From positions 4,399,241-4,463,240 of the forward strand of contig NZ_JAUSQZ010000001.1 of NCBI RefSeq assembly GCF_030811555.1: a stretch of 64,000 nt of DNA. The letters are read 5' to 3'. A program made the translations under genes and the position numbers. The DNA is from Kineosporia succinea. Its GTDB lineage: Bacteria; Actinomycetota; Actinomycetes; Actinomycetales; Kineosporiaceae. The notes below the pieces were generated by a model, which saw nothing but the letters and a program-made list of their open reading frames with translations, searched no databases and was not told the origin of the DNA. Below, one piece after another: positions 44,624-53,608 of the stretch; within the stretch, counting starts at the first letter, position 1, and the number at the start of each line of letters is the position of its first letter.

Positions 44624-45313
44624 GGCCTCGTCCGTGGTGGCCAGGATCCGCTCGGCCAGGGCGGTGGCGCTCTCGAGCGACGCCCCGTCACCGTCGAGAA
44701 CGAGGTGGTAGGTACGGTCTTCGGTGTACCAGTACAGCGAGTTCCGCACAGGCGTCCAGGAGGCGAACTCGCCCAGCCCGTACACGGATTCGGCCGCACC
44801 GGCCTCGATCCGCTCCTTCTCGTACTCCACCGGCGGGGCCGGCCGGTCGCCGCTCGGGCTGCGGAGCGATCCCGACGACAGCGAGACGACGGTGTCGCCG
44901 ACCGTCCAGGCGCAGCTGTCGTCGTCGATCCCGTCGTCGCGGTGGTCGACGTCGCCGTCGAGTACGTGGTTCAGGTCGCCGGAGGGCAGCATCCGGCAGA
45001 CGGGGTTGTCCCGCCCCGGGTCGCGCACGGCCTGCTGGATCCCCAGGCCGATCAGGGCCACCACGAAGACGCCGAGTCCGATGGACAGCGGCACCTGCCA
45101 GTTCTCGTTGTCCTCGCCCAGGGTGAACTTCGGGCGCGGACGTCTGATCGGTGGCTGGGGTGAGGGCTGAGGGACGCGTGGGGTGCCGTAGGCGGGCAGG
45201 TTCGCCGGTGCGTCACCCGGGGTTCCCCAGGACGGTGCCGTGCGTTCGTCCTGAATGCCGCCCGGCCCGGGGGGTTTCGATGGTTCCGGGGTTCCGTACG
45301 ACGGGTTCGGCAC
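44609..45313 (-). CDS. Single-pass membrane protein with DUF3558-like outer domain
   Basis: The 234-residue protein has a Pro-rich cytoplasmic region, a membrane helix (LSIGLGVFVVALIGLGI, about 76-92) and an outer domain with CRMLPSG and a second Cys (SCAWTV), as in DUF3558-type actinobacterial proteins. Its end overlaps the GGDEF gene's end by 15 bases. Function unknown. Confidence 0.72.
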   Translation of the reverse strand: MPNPSYGTPEPSKPPGPGGIQDERTAPSWGTPGDAPANLPAYGTPRVPQPSPQPPIRRPRPKFTLGEDNENWQVPLSIGLGVFVVALIGLGIQQAVRDPGRDNPVCRMLPSGDLNHVLDGDVDHRDDGIDDDSCAWTVGDTVVSLSSGSLRSPSGDRPAPPVEYEKERIEAGAAESVYGLGEFASWTPVRNSLYWYTEDRTYHLVLDGDGASLESATALAERILATTDEALGRQ

Positions 45314-45352
45314 GGTTTCATCCTGGTCGCCGCGTCCCGCACTTTCAAGATC

Positions 45353-46150
45353 TCAGGCCAGATGTGACGCGTTCACGCCCAGGGCGCGCGCGGTCGCCGC
45401 GTCCGCCGGGTAGAACGCCTCGATCGCCAGCTCCGACACCGTGATCTCGGCCGGGGTGCCGAACACGGTGGTGGTGCTGAGCAGCGACAGTTCGGTGTCG
45501 CCCAGGCGGTAGCGCAGAGGGACGAGCACGTCGGTGGACGCGGTGGCGTCACCACCGGGGTACTCCCGCAGCTCGTCGAGCAGTGCGGCCAGCACCGGGT
45601 CGCCGCTCGCGGTCAGCTGACCCTCCAGCCGGTGCAGCAGATGTCCGCGCCACTGGCCGAGATTCGCGATCGAGGGGGCCATGCCGTCCGGGTGCAGACT
45701 GAGCCGCAGCACGTTCACCGGCGGTTCGAGCAGGGCCGGGGCGCAGCCGCGGGTGAGCTCGTCGACGGCCGGGGTGGCCGCGATCATCTCCCAGTGCCGG
45801 TTCACCGCGATCGCCGGAAGCGGTTCGTGCGCGGCCAGAATCGCGTCGACGGCGGCGCTCACCGCGGCCAGCGGCGGGTCGCTCAGGCGGTGCTCGGCGT
45901 AGGCCGGGGCGAACCCGGCGGCCAGCAGGATGTCGTTGCGGCGCCGCAGCGGCACGTTCAGGTGCTCGCACAGGTGCAGGATCAGCGTGCTCGACGGCCG
46001 GGAGCGGCCGTTCTCCACGTAACTCAGGTGCCGGGTGGACACCTCGCTGAGACCGGACAGCTCCAGCTGGGTCAGGTGCCGCCGTTCGCGCCACCAGCGG
46101 ATCATGCCCCCGGCGTCCCGGGCCGTCGGACTGAGCGACGTCGTCGTCAT
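45353..46150 (-). CDS. XRE regulator with MmyB-like ligand domain
   Basis: The 265-residue protein has an XRE helix-turn-helix (LTQLELSGLSEVSTRHLSYVE, about 26-46, then NGRSRPS). Its C-domain, with HWEMIAATPAV, VNVLRLSLHPDG and LLSTTTVFGTPAEITVSELAIEAFYP, is typical of the MmyB-like family. These regulators usually respond to fatty-acid-like ligands and control a nearby gene. An inverted repeat 36 bases upstream is the likely operator. Confidence 0.92.
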   Translation of the reverse strand: MTTTSLSPTARDAGGMIRWWRERRHLTQLELSGLSEVSTRHLSYVENGRSRPSSTLILHLCEHLNVPLRRRNDILLAAGFAPAYAEHRLSDPPLAAVSAAVDAILAAHEPLPAIAVNRHWEMIAATPAVDELTRGCAPALLEPPVNVLRLSLHPDGMAPSIANLGQWRGHLLHRLEGQLTASGDPVLAALLDELREYPGGDATASTDVLVPLRYRLGDTELSLLSTTTVFGTPAEITVSELAIEAFYPADAATARALGVNASHLA

Positions 46151-46185
46151 GTCCCGACGCTAACCGCCCGCCGTCGCGCCGTACA

Positions 46186-46221
46186 TGACCTCCCGGGTCG
46201 TCCCGTCCTGACCCGGGAGGT
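46186..46221. promoter_or_regulatory. Inverted-repeat operator of the XRE/MmyB-like regulator
   Basis: Perfect 13-base arms GACCTCCCGGGTC and GACCCGGGAGGTC flank 10 bases, 36-71 bases upstream of the regulator start. Autoregulation is the likely role. The rest of the 320-base gap 46151-46470, between this regulator and the divergent recQ, holds no gene that I can see. Confidence 0.65.
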
Positions 46222-46470
46222 CACCGGCCGGCGGCCGGGACGCATCCGGGAGTCCAGGCGTCCGTCGTCGGTGACCGGAGGATGGGCCCGCGCGCGGCCG
46301 GTTTCGACGTGCTGCCCGGCGGATCGGAGGGGAAGGTGGACCGCGCGCGGGGTTTCTGGACCAGGGACCCGCAGCGCCCGCTGCCCCGCAGTGACGTGAC
46401 GACTACATGACGGTGGGTGGGGGAGTGCGCCGAGTGTGCTCTCCTGCCCGCTTTCCACCAGGATGGGCGT

Positions 46471-48153
46471 GTGAAGTTGGCTCCCCTCGGATTCCAGATC
46501 CGCAAGCTGGCCAAGACCCGGCTCGGACTCCAGCGTCTGCGCCCCGGTCAGGCCGAGGCCGTGAAGGCCCTGGTGAAGGGTCGCGACGTGCTGGTCGTGA
46601 TGCCCACCGGCGCCGGCAAGTCGGCCGTCTACCAGCTCGCCGGGCTGATGCTCGACGGCCCCACCGTGGTGGTGTCGCCGCTCATCGCGCTGCAGCGAGA
46701 TCAGCTGGCCGGCCTCGCCCGGCACGGTGAGGAGGCGGGCCTGGGCGGTGTGGCCGTGAACTCGGCGCAGAGCCGGGGCCGCACCGACGAGGCCTGGGAG
46801 ACGCTCACGGCCGGTGACGCCGAGTTCGTCTTCCTCGCTCCCGAGCAGCTGGCCAACGCCGCGGTGCTGGAGAAGCTCGCCGAGCTGAAGGTGTCGCTGC
46901 TCGCGGTCGACGAGGCGCACTGCGTGTCGGCCTGGGGTCACGACTTCCGGCCGCACTACCTGCGCATCGGTGACGTGGTCGAGGCGCTCGGGCGCCCGCG
47001 CGTGGTGGCGCTGACGGCGACGGCCGCCCCGCCGGTGCGGGCCGAGATCGTCGAGCGGCTGCGCATGAACGACCCGGTGCGCATCGTCACCGGTTTCGAC
47101 CGGCCCAACCTGAGTCTCGAGGTGCGGCGCTTCGTCGAGGCCCGGCACAAGGAGAAGGCGGTCGTCGAGCGGGTGGCCTCGCTCGAGGGCAGCGGGCTGG
47201 TCTACACCGCGACCCGCCGCTCCACCGAGGAGTACGCCGAGCAGCTGCGCCAGGCCGGGCGCACGGCGCAGGCCTACCACGCGGGTATGAAGGCGGCCGA
47301 GCGCGAGGAGGTGCACCAGGCGTTCCTCGACGGTGACCTCGAGGTGGTCGTGGCCACCTCCGCGTTCGGCATGGGCATCAACAAGCCCGACGTGCGCTTC
47401 GTGGTGCACGCCGACGTGACCGACTCGATCGACTCGTACTACCAGGAGATCGGCCGGGCCGGTCGCGACGGCGCCCCCGCCACGATCTGCCTGTACTACC
47501 GCCCCGAAGACCTCTCGCTGCGCAACTTCTTCGCCTCCGGCGGGCCCGACGAGGACACGCTGACCCAGGTGGCGGACTCGGTGCTGACCCACACCCGCGC
47601 CGACGGCTCGGTGGGGGTGTCGCAGCTGAAGGAGGAGCTCGACCTGTCCTCCACCAAGCTGACCAACGCGGTGAACCTGCTCGAGCAGGCCGGTGCGCTG
47701 AAGGTGGGCGAGGACTCGCAGCTGGCCTACACCGACGTGGCGGTCCCGGCCGCGGCCGCCGTGGTGGCGGCCGCCGAGGTCGACGCCGAGCACACCCGGA
47801 TGGACCGCTCCCGCGTCGAGATGATGCGGGGCTACGCCGAGACCACCGGCTGCCGCCGCGAGTTCCTGCTCGGCTACTTCGGCGAGGAGTTCGAGAACCC
47901 CGAGGGGGGCTGCGACGCGTGCGACAACTGCCGCTCGGGCCTGGCCGACGATGACGACGACGAGCCGGTGGTGGCCGGGGCCCCGCGCTTCGACACGAAC
48001 GACCGGGTGCGTCACCGCGAGTGGGGGCCGGGCGTGGTGATGCGTGACGAGAACGACCGGATCACCGTGCTGTTCGAGCAGGTCGGGTACCGCACGCTGG
48101 CGCTGGCCGTGCTGGCGGCCGACGAGGAACTGCTGGTGCACGAAGAGGTGTGA
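46471..48153 (+). CDS. recQ: RecQ-family ATP-dependent DNA helicase
   Basis: The 560-residue protein has motif 0 (LRPGQAEAV), Walker A MPTGAGKSAVYQ (about 43-54), the DEAH box VDEAHCVSAWGHDFRP, and motif VI QEIGRAGRDG. The RecQ zinc site is C-type (CRREFLLGYF and CDACDNC, about 465-490). It lacks an HRDC domain and instead ends in a small barrel-like segment (DRVRHREWGPGVVMRDEND) like that of UvrD/Tudor-type C-tails. Such helicases act in recombination repair. The start is GTG 46471 behind AGGATGG. Confidence 0.92.
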   Translation: MKLAPLGFQIRKLAKTRLGLQRLRPGQAEAVKALVKGRDVLVVMPTGAGKSAVYQLAGLMLDGPTVVVSPLIALQRDQLAGLARHGEEAGLGGVAVNSAQSRGRTDEAWETLTAGDAEFVFLAPEQLANAAVLEKLAELKVSLLAVDEAHCVSAWGHDFRPHYLRIGDVVEALGRPRVVALTATAAPPVRAEIVERLRMNDPVRIVTGFDRPNLSLEVRRFVEARHKEKAVVERVASLEGSGLVYTATRRSTEEYAEQLRQAGRTAQAYHAGMKAAEREEVHQAFLDGDLEVVVATSAFGMGINKPDVRFVVHADVTDSIDSYYQEIGRAGRDGAPATICLYYRPEDLSLRNFFASGGPDEDTLTQVADSVLTHTRADGSVGVSQLKEELDLSSTKLTNAVNLLEQAGALKVGEDSQLAYTDVAVPAAAAVVAAAEVDAEHTRMDRSRVEMMRGYAETTGCRREFLLGYFGEEFENPEGGCDACDNCRSGLADDDDDEPVVAGAPRFDTNDRVRHREWGPGVVMRDENDRITVLFEQVGYRTLALAVLAADEELLVHEEV

Positions 48154-48191
48154 GCCGCCGACGACCTGGGGCCGGCGGGTCGTGCACGGTC

Positions 48192-48869
48192 TTACGCGAA
48201 GAGCGGGAACCGGCTCGCGTCGTCGCCCAGCCGACGGGTCTCCTCGTCGGTCAGGGGGCGGCGGCCGGTGCCGGTCAGGGCATAGGTGGTGTCGTCCCAG
48301 CCGAGCGGCTGGGGGCGGCCGAGCAGCCCGTCGAGCGTCTCGCGCACGACGCGCAGGGCGCCGGCGGGCGGGCCCGGCCGGTCCAGGCCGGTGAGCAGGT
48401 CGAGGTGATGCACGGCGGCCTCGACGACCAGCGTGGAGATCAGGTCGTCGGTGGTCAGGGTGTGGCCCTGGGTGCCGAGCAGCCCGGCCGGGTCGCCGCG
48501 GTTCGCGAGGACGATGACGGACGCGGTGGTCTCGGCGAACGTCTCGGTGAGGGCTTCCCAGGGGTGGGCCACCGCCAGTGAGCGGATCACCCGGATCTGG
48601 CGGTTGCGGCGGGCCGGGTCCGGAGCCGACGGCGCGAAGCCGGCCCAGTAGGTCACCGCGTCGCGGTCGGCCGGGCCGGGCGCCGGGGTGCCGAAGGCGA
48701 CCAGGGCGCGCTGGGCGTCGCCGAGCAGGTGCACGAGCAGGTCGCGCACGCTCCAGCCGGGCAGTGCGGTGGGGCGCCAGCCGTCGTCCTCGGTGAGACC
48801 CCCGACCAGCGCGGCCAGTGACCTGTACACATCGGTCAAGTCGGTGACGACCGGGCGCTCGTCCGTCAT
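48192..48869 (-). CDS. DinB/maleylpyruvate isomerase-like protein (mycothiol-type)
   Basis: The 225-residue protein begins LPGWSVRDLLVHLLGD, the typical metal-binding start of the MDMPI/DinB fold, with a later EAAVHHLDL supplying further His ligands. Members act as mycothiol-dependent isomerases or transferases. The substrate is unknown. It is convergent with recQ. Confidence 0.85.
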   Translation of the reverse strand: MTDERPVVTDLTDVYRSLAALVGGLTEDDGWRPTALPGWSVRDLLVHLLGDAQRALVAFGTPAPGPADRDAVTYWAGFAPSAPDPARRNRQIRVIRSLAVAHPWEALTETFAETTASVIVLANRGDPAGLLGTQGHTLTTDDLISTLVVEAAVHHLDLLTGLDRPGPPAGALRVVRETLDGLLGRPQPLGWDDTTYALTGTGRRPLTDEETRRLGDDASRFPLFA

Positions 48870-48953
48870 CGCCCCAGTGTGCCTGACTCACACGAGCCGG
48901 GGGTTGTCCACAGGCGGAAAACTCACTGGCCCGGAGCCGATAGAGTCGAAGGC

Positions 48954-51563
48954 ATGGGAAGCCCGAAATCTGCCGTCGACGGTCTCGAAGCCAAGTGGGG
49001 CGAGACCTGGGAGCGCGAAGGCACGTACCGGTTCGACCGTACGCGTGAGCGCTCCGAGATCTACTCCATCGACACGCCTCCGCCGACTGTATCGGGCTCC
49101 CTCCACGTCGGTCACGTCTTCAGCTACACCCAGACCGACACCATCGCCCGCTACCAGCGCATGTGCGGCCGCGAGGTCTTCTACCCGATGGGGTGGGACG
49201 ACAACGGCCTGCCCACCGAGCGCCGGGTCGAGAACTTCTACGGCGTCCGGTGCGACCCCTCGGTGCCCTACGAGGAGAGCTTCACCCCGCCCGCGAAGGT
49301 CCCGAGCAAGCGGCAGGACTTCGTCGCCGTCAGCCGCCGCAACTTCGTCGAGCTCTGCGAGCAGCTCACCGCCACCGACGAGAAGGTCTTCGAGCAGCTC
49401 TGGCGCACGCTCGGCCTCTCGGTCGACTGGTCGCTGACCTACTCCACGGTCTCGCAGCGCTCGCAGCGGGTCAGCCAGCGCGCGTTCCTGCGCAACTTCG
49501 AGCGCGGCGAGGCCTACTCGTCCGAGGCGCCGAGCCTGTGGGACACCACGTTCCAGACCGCGGTGGCGCAGGCCGAGCTGGAAGACCGCGAGCGTCCGGG
49601 CGCCTATCACGACCTGCGGTTCCAGCGGGCCGACGGTGAGTACGTCACCATCTCCACGACCCGCCCCGAGCTGCTCGCCGCCTGCGTCGCCCTGGTGGCG
49701 CACCCCGACGACGAGCGTTTCCAGCCGTTGTTCGGCACCACGGTCACCACGCCGGTCTTCGGGGTCGAGGTCCCGATCGTCGCGCACCGCCTGGCCCAGC
49801 CCGACAAGGGCACGGGCATCGCGATGATCTGCACCTTCGGCGACCTGACCGACGTGATCTGGTGGCGGGAGCTAGAGCTGCCGACCCGTCCGATCATCAC
49901 GAAGACGGGCCGGGTCACCTCGGAGACGCCGGGCTGGCTGTCCACCGGGGCCGGGCAGGAGGCGTTCGCGCAGATCGCCGGCAAGTCGATCTTCGGGGCG
50001 CAGCAGTCCACGGTCGAGATGCTCCGCGAGGCGGGCGATCTGCTCGCCGACCCCCGGCCGATCACGCACCCGGTCAAGTTCTTCGAGAAGGGCGACCGCC
50101 CGCTCGAGATCGTCACCAGCCGTCAGTGGTACATCCGCAACGGTGGCCGGTCGGAGCAGATCCGGGCCGACCTCCTCGAGCGCGGCAAGGCGCTCGACTG
50201 GACGCCGGAGCACATGCGGCACCGCTACGAGAACTGGGTCGAGGGCCTCAACGGCGACTGGCTGGTCTCTCGGCAGCGCTTCTTCGGGGTGCCGATCCCG
50301 CTGTGGTACCCGCTCGACGCCGACGGTGAGCCGCAGTACGAGAAGCCGATCGTCCCGTCCGCCGACCAGCTGCCGATCGACCCGGCGTCGCACGTCCCGA
50401 CCGGTTACACGGCCGAGCAGCGCGACCAGCCGGGCGGTTTCACCGGCGACCCCGACGTCATGGACACCTGGGCCACGTCGTCGCTGACCCCGCAGATCGC
50501 CACCGGGTGGACGGAAGACGAAGACCTGCACGCCCGCACCTTCCCGATGGACCTGCGCCCGCAGGGCCACGACATCATCCGCACCTGGCTGTTCTCGACC
50601 GTGGTCCGCAGCCACTACGAGCACGGTTCGCTGCCGTGGAGCCACACCAACCTGTCCGGGTGGATCCTCGACCCCGACCGCAAGAAGATGTCCAAGTCCA
50701 AGGGCAACGTGGTGGTCCCCACCGACCTGCTCGAGGCACACGGGGCCGACGCGGTGCGGTACTGGTCGGCTTCGGCCCGCCTGGGGGTCGACACGGCGTT
50801 CGACCCGGGCCAGATGAAGATCGGCCGGCGCCTGGCGCTGAAGGTCATCAACGCCTCGAAGTTCGCGCTGGGCTTCGGTTCCGAGGGCGGCGCGGCCGAG
50901 GGCGCCATCGTCGAGCCGGTCGACGAGGCTCTGCTCACGCAGCTCGTCGCGCTGGTCGAAGAGGCCACGAAGGCGTTCGAGGCCTACGACTACTCGCGGG
51001 CGCTGAAGCTGACCGAAGAGTTCTTCTGGCAGTTCTGCGACGACTACCTCGAGCTGGTCAAAGACCGGGCCTACGGCGAGGGTGAGGGTGCGGTCTCGGC
51101 CCAGACCACGCTGCGCACGGCGGTTTCCACGGTGCTGCGTCTGCTGGCCCCGTTCCTGCCGTACGTCACCGAGGAGGCGTGGGCCCTGGCCCGCACCGAG
51201 AACGGCCAGCCGCTGCCCGGTTTCACCACCGGCTCGGTGCACCGTTCGTCGTGGCCGACGCCGGTCGAGGTGCGTGACCTGCTGAAGGGTTCCGACGAGC
51301 CGACCTCCGCCGACGCCTCGGTGCTGGTGGTCGCGGCCGACGTGCTCCGGCAGATCCGCAAGGCCAAGTCCGACGCCAAGAAGTCGGTGCGTTCCGAGGT
51401 GGAGAAGGTCGTCGTCTCCGACACCACGGCGCGGATCACGGCCGTGCAGGCCGTGATCGGCGACCTGAAGTCCGCCGGTGTGGTGGCCGAGCTGGTCACG
51501 GTGGCGGTCGACGAGGCCGACGCCAAGGTCGAGGTCACGCTGAAAGAGGCCGAAGCGGTCTGA
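48954..51563 (+). CDS. valS: Valine--tRNA ligase
   Basis: The 869-residue class I synthetase has the HIGH-type motif GSLHVGHVFSY (about 43-53) and MGWDDNGLPTERR. The CP1 editing domain includes ISTTRPELLAACVALVAHP, and KMSKSKGNVV (about 580-589) is present. The C-terminal anticodon-binding and helical region follow. It charges tRNA-Val. The valine-type WDDNGLPTE sequence and length separate it from IleRS and LeuRS. The ATG is preferred to a longer frame; no T-box is seen upstream. Confidence 0.96.
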   Translation: MGSPKSAVDGLEAKWGETWEREGTYRFDRTRERSEIYSIDTPPPTVSGSLHVGHVFSYTQTDTIARYQRMCGREVFYPMGWDDNGLPTERRVENFYGVRCDPSVPYEESFTPPAKVPSKRQDFVAVSRRNFVELCEQLTATDEKVFEQLWRTLGLSVDWSLTYSTVSQRSQRVSQRAFLRNFERGEAYSSEAPSLWDTTFQTAVAQAELEDRERPGAYHDLRFQRADGEYVTISTTRPELLAACVALVAHPDDERFQPLFGTTVTTPVFGVEVPIVAHRLAQPDKGTGIAMICTFGDLTDVIWWRELELPTRPIITKTGRVTSETPGWLSTGAGQEAFAQIAGKSIFGAQQSTVEMLREAGDLLADPRPITHPVKFFEKGDRPLEIVTSRQWYIRNGGRSEQIRADLLERGKALDWTPEHMRHRYENWVEGLNGDWLVSRQRFFGVPIPLWYPLDADGEPQYEKPIVPSADQLPIDPASHVPTGYTAEQRDQPGGFTGDPDVMDTWATSSLTPQIATGWTEDEDLHARTFPMDLRPQGHDIIRTWLFSTVVRSHYEHGSLPWSHTNLSGWILDPDRKKMSKSKGNVVVPTDLLEAHGADAVRYWSASARLGVDTAFDPGQMKIGRRLALKVINASKFALGFGSEGGAAEGAIVEPVDEALLTQLVALVEEATKAFEAYDYSRALKLTEEFFWQFCDDYLELVKDRAYGEGEGAVSAQTTLRTAVSTVLRLLAPFLPYVTEEAWALARTENGQPLPGFTTGSVHRSSWPTPVEVRDLLKGSDEPTSADASVLVVAADVLRQIRKAKSDAKKSVRSEVEKVVVSDTTARITAVQAVIGDLKSAGVVAELVTVAVDEADAKVEVTLKEAEAV

Positions 51564-51578
51564 TCCCGCTGTTCTGTT

Positions 51579-51618
51579 CGAGGGCCCGGTTCCGCCGCAG
51601 GGTGGAGCCGGGCCCTCG
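51579..51618 (+). terminator. Rho-independent-type terminator after valS
   Basis: Perfect 11-base arms CGAGGGCCCGG / CCGGGCCCTCG surround an 18-base loop, 16 bases after the valS stop. The T-run is weak, as is common in actinobacteria. Confidence 0.75.
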
Positions 51619-51686
51619 GTCGTCTCCACCCTGATCTCCACCCCTGGGTGCAGGTGCCGGAACGGGCGGAACAGCAGCATTGAGGC

Positions 51687-52208
51687 ATGACAACGACCGA
51701 GTGGATCACCGACATCGCCCTCCTCCTCATCGTCTTCCGGCAGCTGCGCGAGAGCCGGCTCGACCTGGTCTCCTTCCTGCTCCCGCTGGGCATCGTCAGC
51801 TTCTTCGCCCACCAGTACCTGACCGCGGTCCCGACCGAGGGCAACGACCTGGTGCTCGTCGCGGTGCTGGTCTCGATCGGCGCCGCGCTCGGCATCGCCG
51901 GCGGCATCTACACCCGGGTGCGCCGGGTCGGCGAGCACGTCCTGATCAAGGCCGGAGCGGTCGCCGCGGTGCTGTGGGTGCTGGGTATGGGTGCCCGTAT
52001 GGGATTCCAGCTGTGGAGCGAGCACGGCGGCGCGGACACCATCACCCGCTTCAGCATCGAGCACACCATCACCAGCGACCAGGCCTGGGTGGCGGCGTTC
52101 GTGCTGATGGCGCTGACCGAGGTGGTCACCCGGCTGGCCACGATCGCGGTGCGGGCGCAGCTGGTGCGGTCCGCGCAGCCGCAGCGGGTGCTCGAACCGG
52201 CGCTCTGA
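51687..52208 (+). CDS. Multi-pass membrane protein of unknown function
   Basis: The 173-residue protein has about five hydrophobic segments (for example DIALLLIVF, LVSFLLPLGIVSFFAH, LVLVAVLVSIGAALGIAGGI, VAAVLWVLGMG and VAAFVLMALTEVVT). It ends 3 bases before the histidine kinase gene, so it is probably in the same operon and may be a sensor partner or target. No family recognised. Confidence 0.8.
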   Translation: MTTTEWITDIALLLIVFRQLRESRLDLVSFLLPLGIVSFFAHQYLTAVPTEGNDLVLVAVLVSIGAALGIAGGIYTRVRRVGEHVLIKAGAVAAVLWVLGMGARMGFQLWSEHGGADTITRFSIEHTITSDQAWVAAFVLMALTEVVTRLATIAVRAQLVRSAQPQRVLEPAL

Positions 52209-52211
52209 GCC

Positions 52212-53405
52212 GTGGGTTATGGTCTGGGCGTGCCGGTGCCACGACTCGAGAACGCGAGCACACCGGCACCGTCCCCCTGGCAGGCGAACGCGAACCTGCA
52301 GTGGGCGGCCACCCTCGCGGTCTGCGCCAGTGCCCTGGTCACGGTCCGCCCGCTCGGGACCTCCGGCTGGGCCCTGGCCACCGCGCTCCTGCTCCCGCTG
52401 AACTGCCTGCTCCTGCTGGCCCGCCACCTGCCCGCCCGGTTCCTGCCCGACCGCGTCGCGACCGTCTGGCTGACGGTCGCGGCCCTCGCCTCGGCCGCCC
52501 TGATCGCCTCCGCCGAGGAGGGCACCGCCTACCTGTTCGCCTTCTTCCTGGCCGGTCACGCGGGGCTGCGCCTGAGAACCCGCCCGGCCGCCACGATCGC
52601 CGCCCTGATCAGCACCCTCAGCGTTCTCGTGCTCGTCACCGGGTTCGGGCCCGGCGACCACCGCACCACCCCCTGGATCGTCGGCCTCACCACCGGCCTG
52701 CCGGTGCTGATCGGCATGGTCAACCGCTCACAGCGCCAGGCCGTGATCTCCACCCTCGAAGCGGCCCGCTCGGCCGAGCGGGCCGCGCAGGCCGAGGCCC
52801 GTTCCGCGCTCCTGGCCGAACGCGCCCGCATCGCCCGGGACGTGCACGACGTGCTCGCCCACTCGCTCGCCGGGGTGAACATGCAGCTGGAACTGGCCGA
52901 CGCCCTGCTCGAGACCGGCGACCTGGAACGGGTGCGCGCGGCCAACGCCAAGGCCCACAGCCTGGTGAAAGACAGCTTGCAGCAAGCGCAGTGGACGGTT
53001 CACGCGCTGCGCGAGGACGTTCTGCCCCTCACCGACACCCTCACCGCCATGCTCGACTCCTCCGGCCACCACGACGTCCTCACGATCACCGGCGAGGCCC
53101 GCGAGGTGCCCGCGGCGGTCGTGCAGAACCTGCTCCGGATCGCCCAGGAGTCCCTGACCAACGCCGCCCGTCACGCCCCGGGAGGGCCCGTGCACGTCGA
53201 ACTCGACCACCGGCCGCAGCACGTGCGGCTGCGGGTCACCAACGCCCCGGCGACCCGCGCCGTCACGAACGGCACGGGCAGCGGGATGGGGCTCGTCGGG
53301 ATGCGGGAACGGGTGGCCCTGCTGCGGGGGACGATCACGGCCGGGCCGGTCACCGAGGGACCGGACGCGGGTGGCTGGCGGGTCGAGGCGGAGGTGCCGG
53401 CATGA
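52212..53405 (+). CDS. Sensor histidine kinase (HisKA_3/NarX-DesK type)
   Basis: The 397-residue protein has about five membrane segments in residues 30-180. A coiled linker and the phosphoacceptor box ERARIARDVHDVLAHSLAG (His near 215) follow, then a HATPase domain with NLLRIAQESLTNAARHA (N box) and GSGMGLVGMRERV (G box). It should phosphorylate the response regulator encoded at 53605. Its stop overlaps the next small ORF by ATGA. Confidence 0.92.
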   Translation: MGYGLGVPVPRLENASTPAPSPWQANANLQWAATLAVCASALVTVRPLGTSGWALATALLLPLNCLLLLARHLPARFLPDRVATVWLTVAALASAALIASAEEGTAYLFAFFLAGHAGLRLRTRPAATIAALISTLSVLVLVTGFGPGDHRTTPWIVGLTTGLPVLIGMVNRSQRQAVISTLEAARSAERAAQAEARSALLAERARIARDVHDVLAHSLAGVNMQLELADALLETGDLERVRAANAKAHSLVKDSLQQAQWTVHALREDVLPLTDTLTAMLDSSGHHDVLTITGEAREVPAAVVQNLLRIAQESLTNAARHAPGGPVHVELDHRPQHVRLRVTNAPATRAVTNGTGSGMGLVGMRERVALLRGTITAGPVTEGPDAGGWRVEAEVPA

Positions 53406-53608
53406 GCAGCAGGACGGGTGTGACCGACGTGAGCCACAGAGCCGACGTGAGCCACAGAACCGGCGTGAGCCACAGAACCGACGTGAGCCACAGAGCCGAC
53501 GTGAGCCACAGAACCGGCGTGAGCCACAGAACCGACGTGAGCCACGAAACCGGCGTGAGCCGTCGGCTGGACGCCCGGCCCCGGCCGGCGACGGGGGTGG
53601 CCTCATGA
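53402..53608 (+). CDS. Hexapeptide-repeat small ORF between kinase and regulator
   Basis: The 68-residue frame is coupled on both sides by ATGA overlaps: its ATG sits on the kinase stop, and its TGA sits on the regulator start. Its centre is eight copies of a six-residue unit, DVSHRA/T (D/G alternating), covering 53429-53572. The composition (Val, Ser, His, Arg) is unlike its neighbours. It may be a real small protein or simply a translated minisatellite that keeps the two genes coupled. Confidence 0.5.
   Translation: MSSRTGVTDVSHRADVSHRTGVSHRTDVSHRADVSHRTGVSHRTDVSHETGVSRRLDARPRPATGVAS
53429..53572 (+). repeat. 18-base minisatellite, eight units, with 54-base superrepeat
   Basis: The unit GTGAGCCACAGAACCGAC is repeated from 53429, with A/G and A/C variants. 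Units 1-3 equal units 4-6 exactly, making a 54-base superrepeat; units 7-8 are degenerate. All lengths are multiples of three, so the frame between the genes is kept. Confidence 0.95.

Noticed and set aside
46147-48891. 914-codon minus-strand frame over recQ and its flanks
   Set aside because: Arg/Gly/Pro-rich shadow of RecQ and the MDMPI-like gene in the wrong frame.
48870-48953. T-box riboswitch before valS
   Set aside because: The gap is too short and lacks the conserved T-box sequence or a terminator stem.
49872-52661. 929-codon minus-strand frame over valS
   Set aside because: Shadow frame opposite a full valS; no domain visible.
53429-53572. CRISPR array
   Set aside because: Units are contiguous 18-base tandem repeats with no unique spacers and no cas genes.
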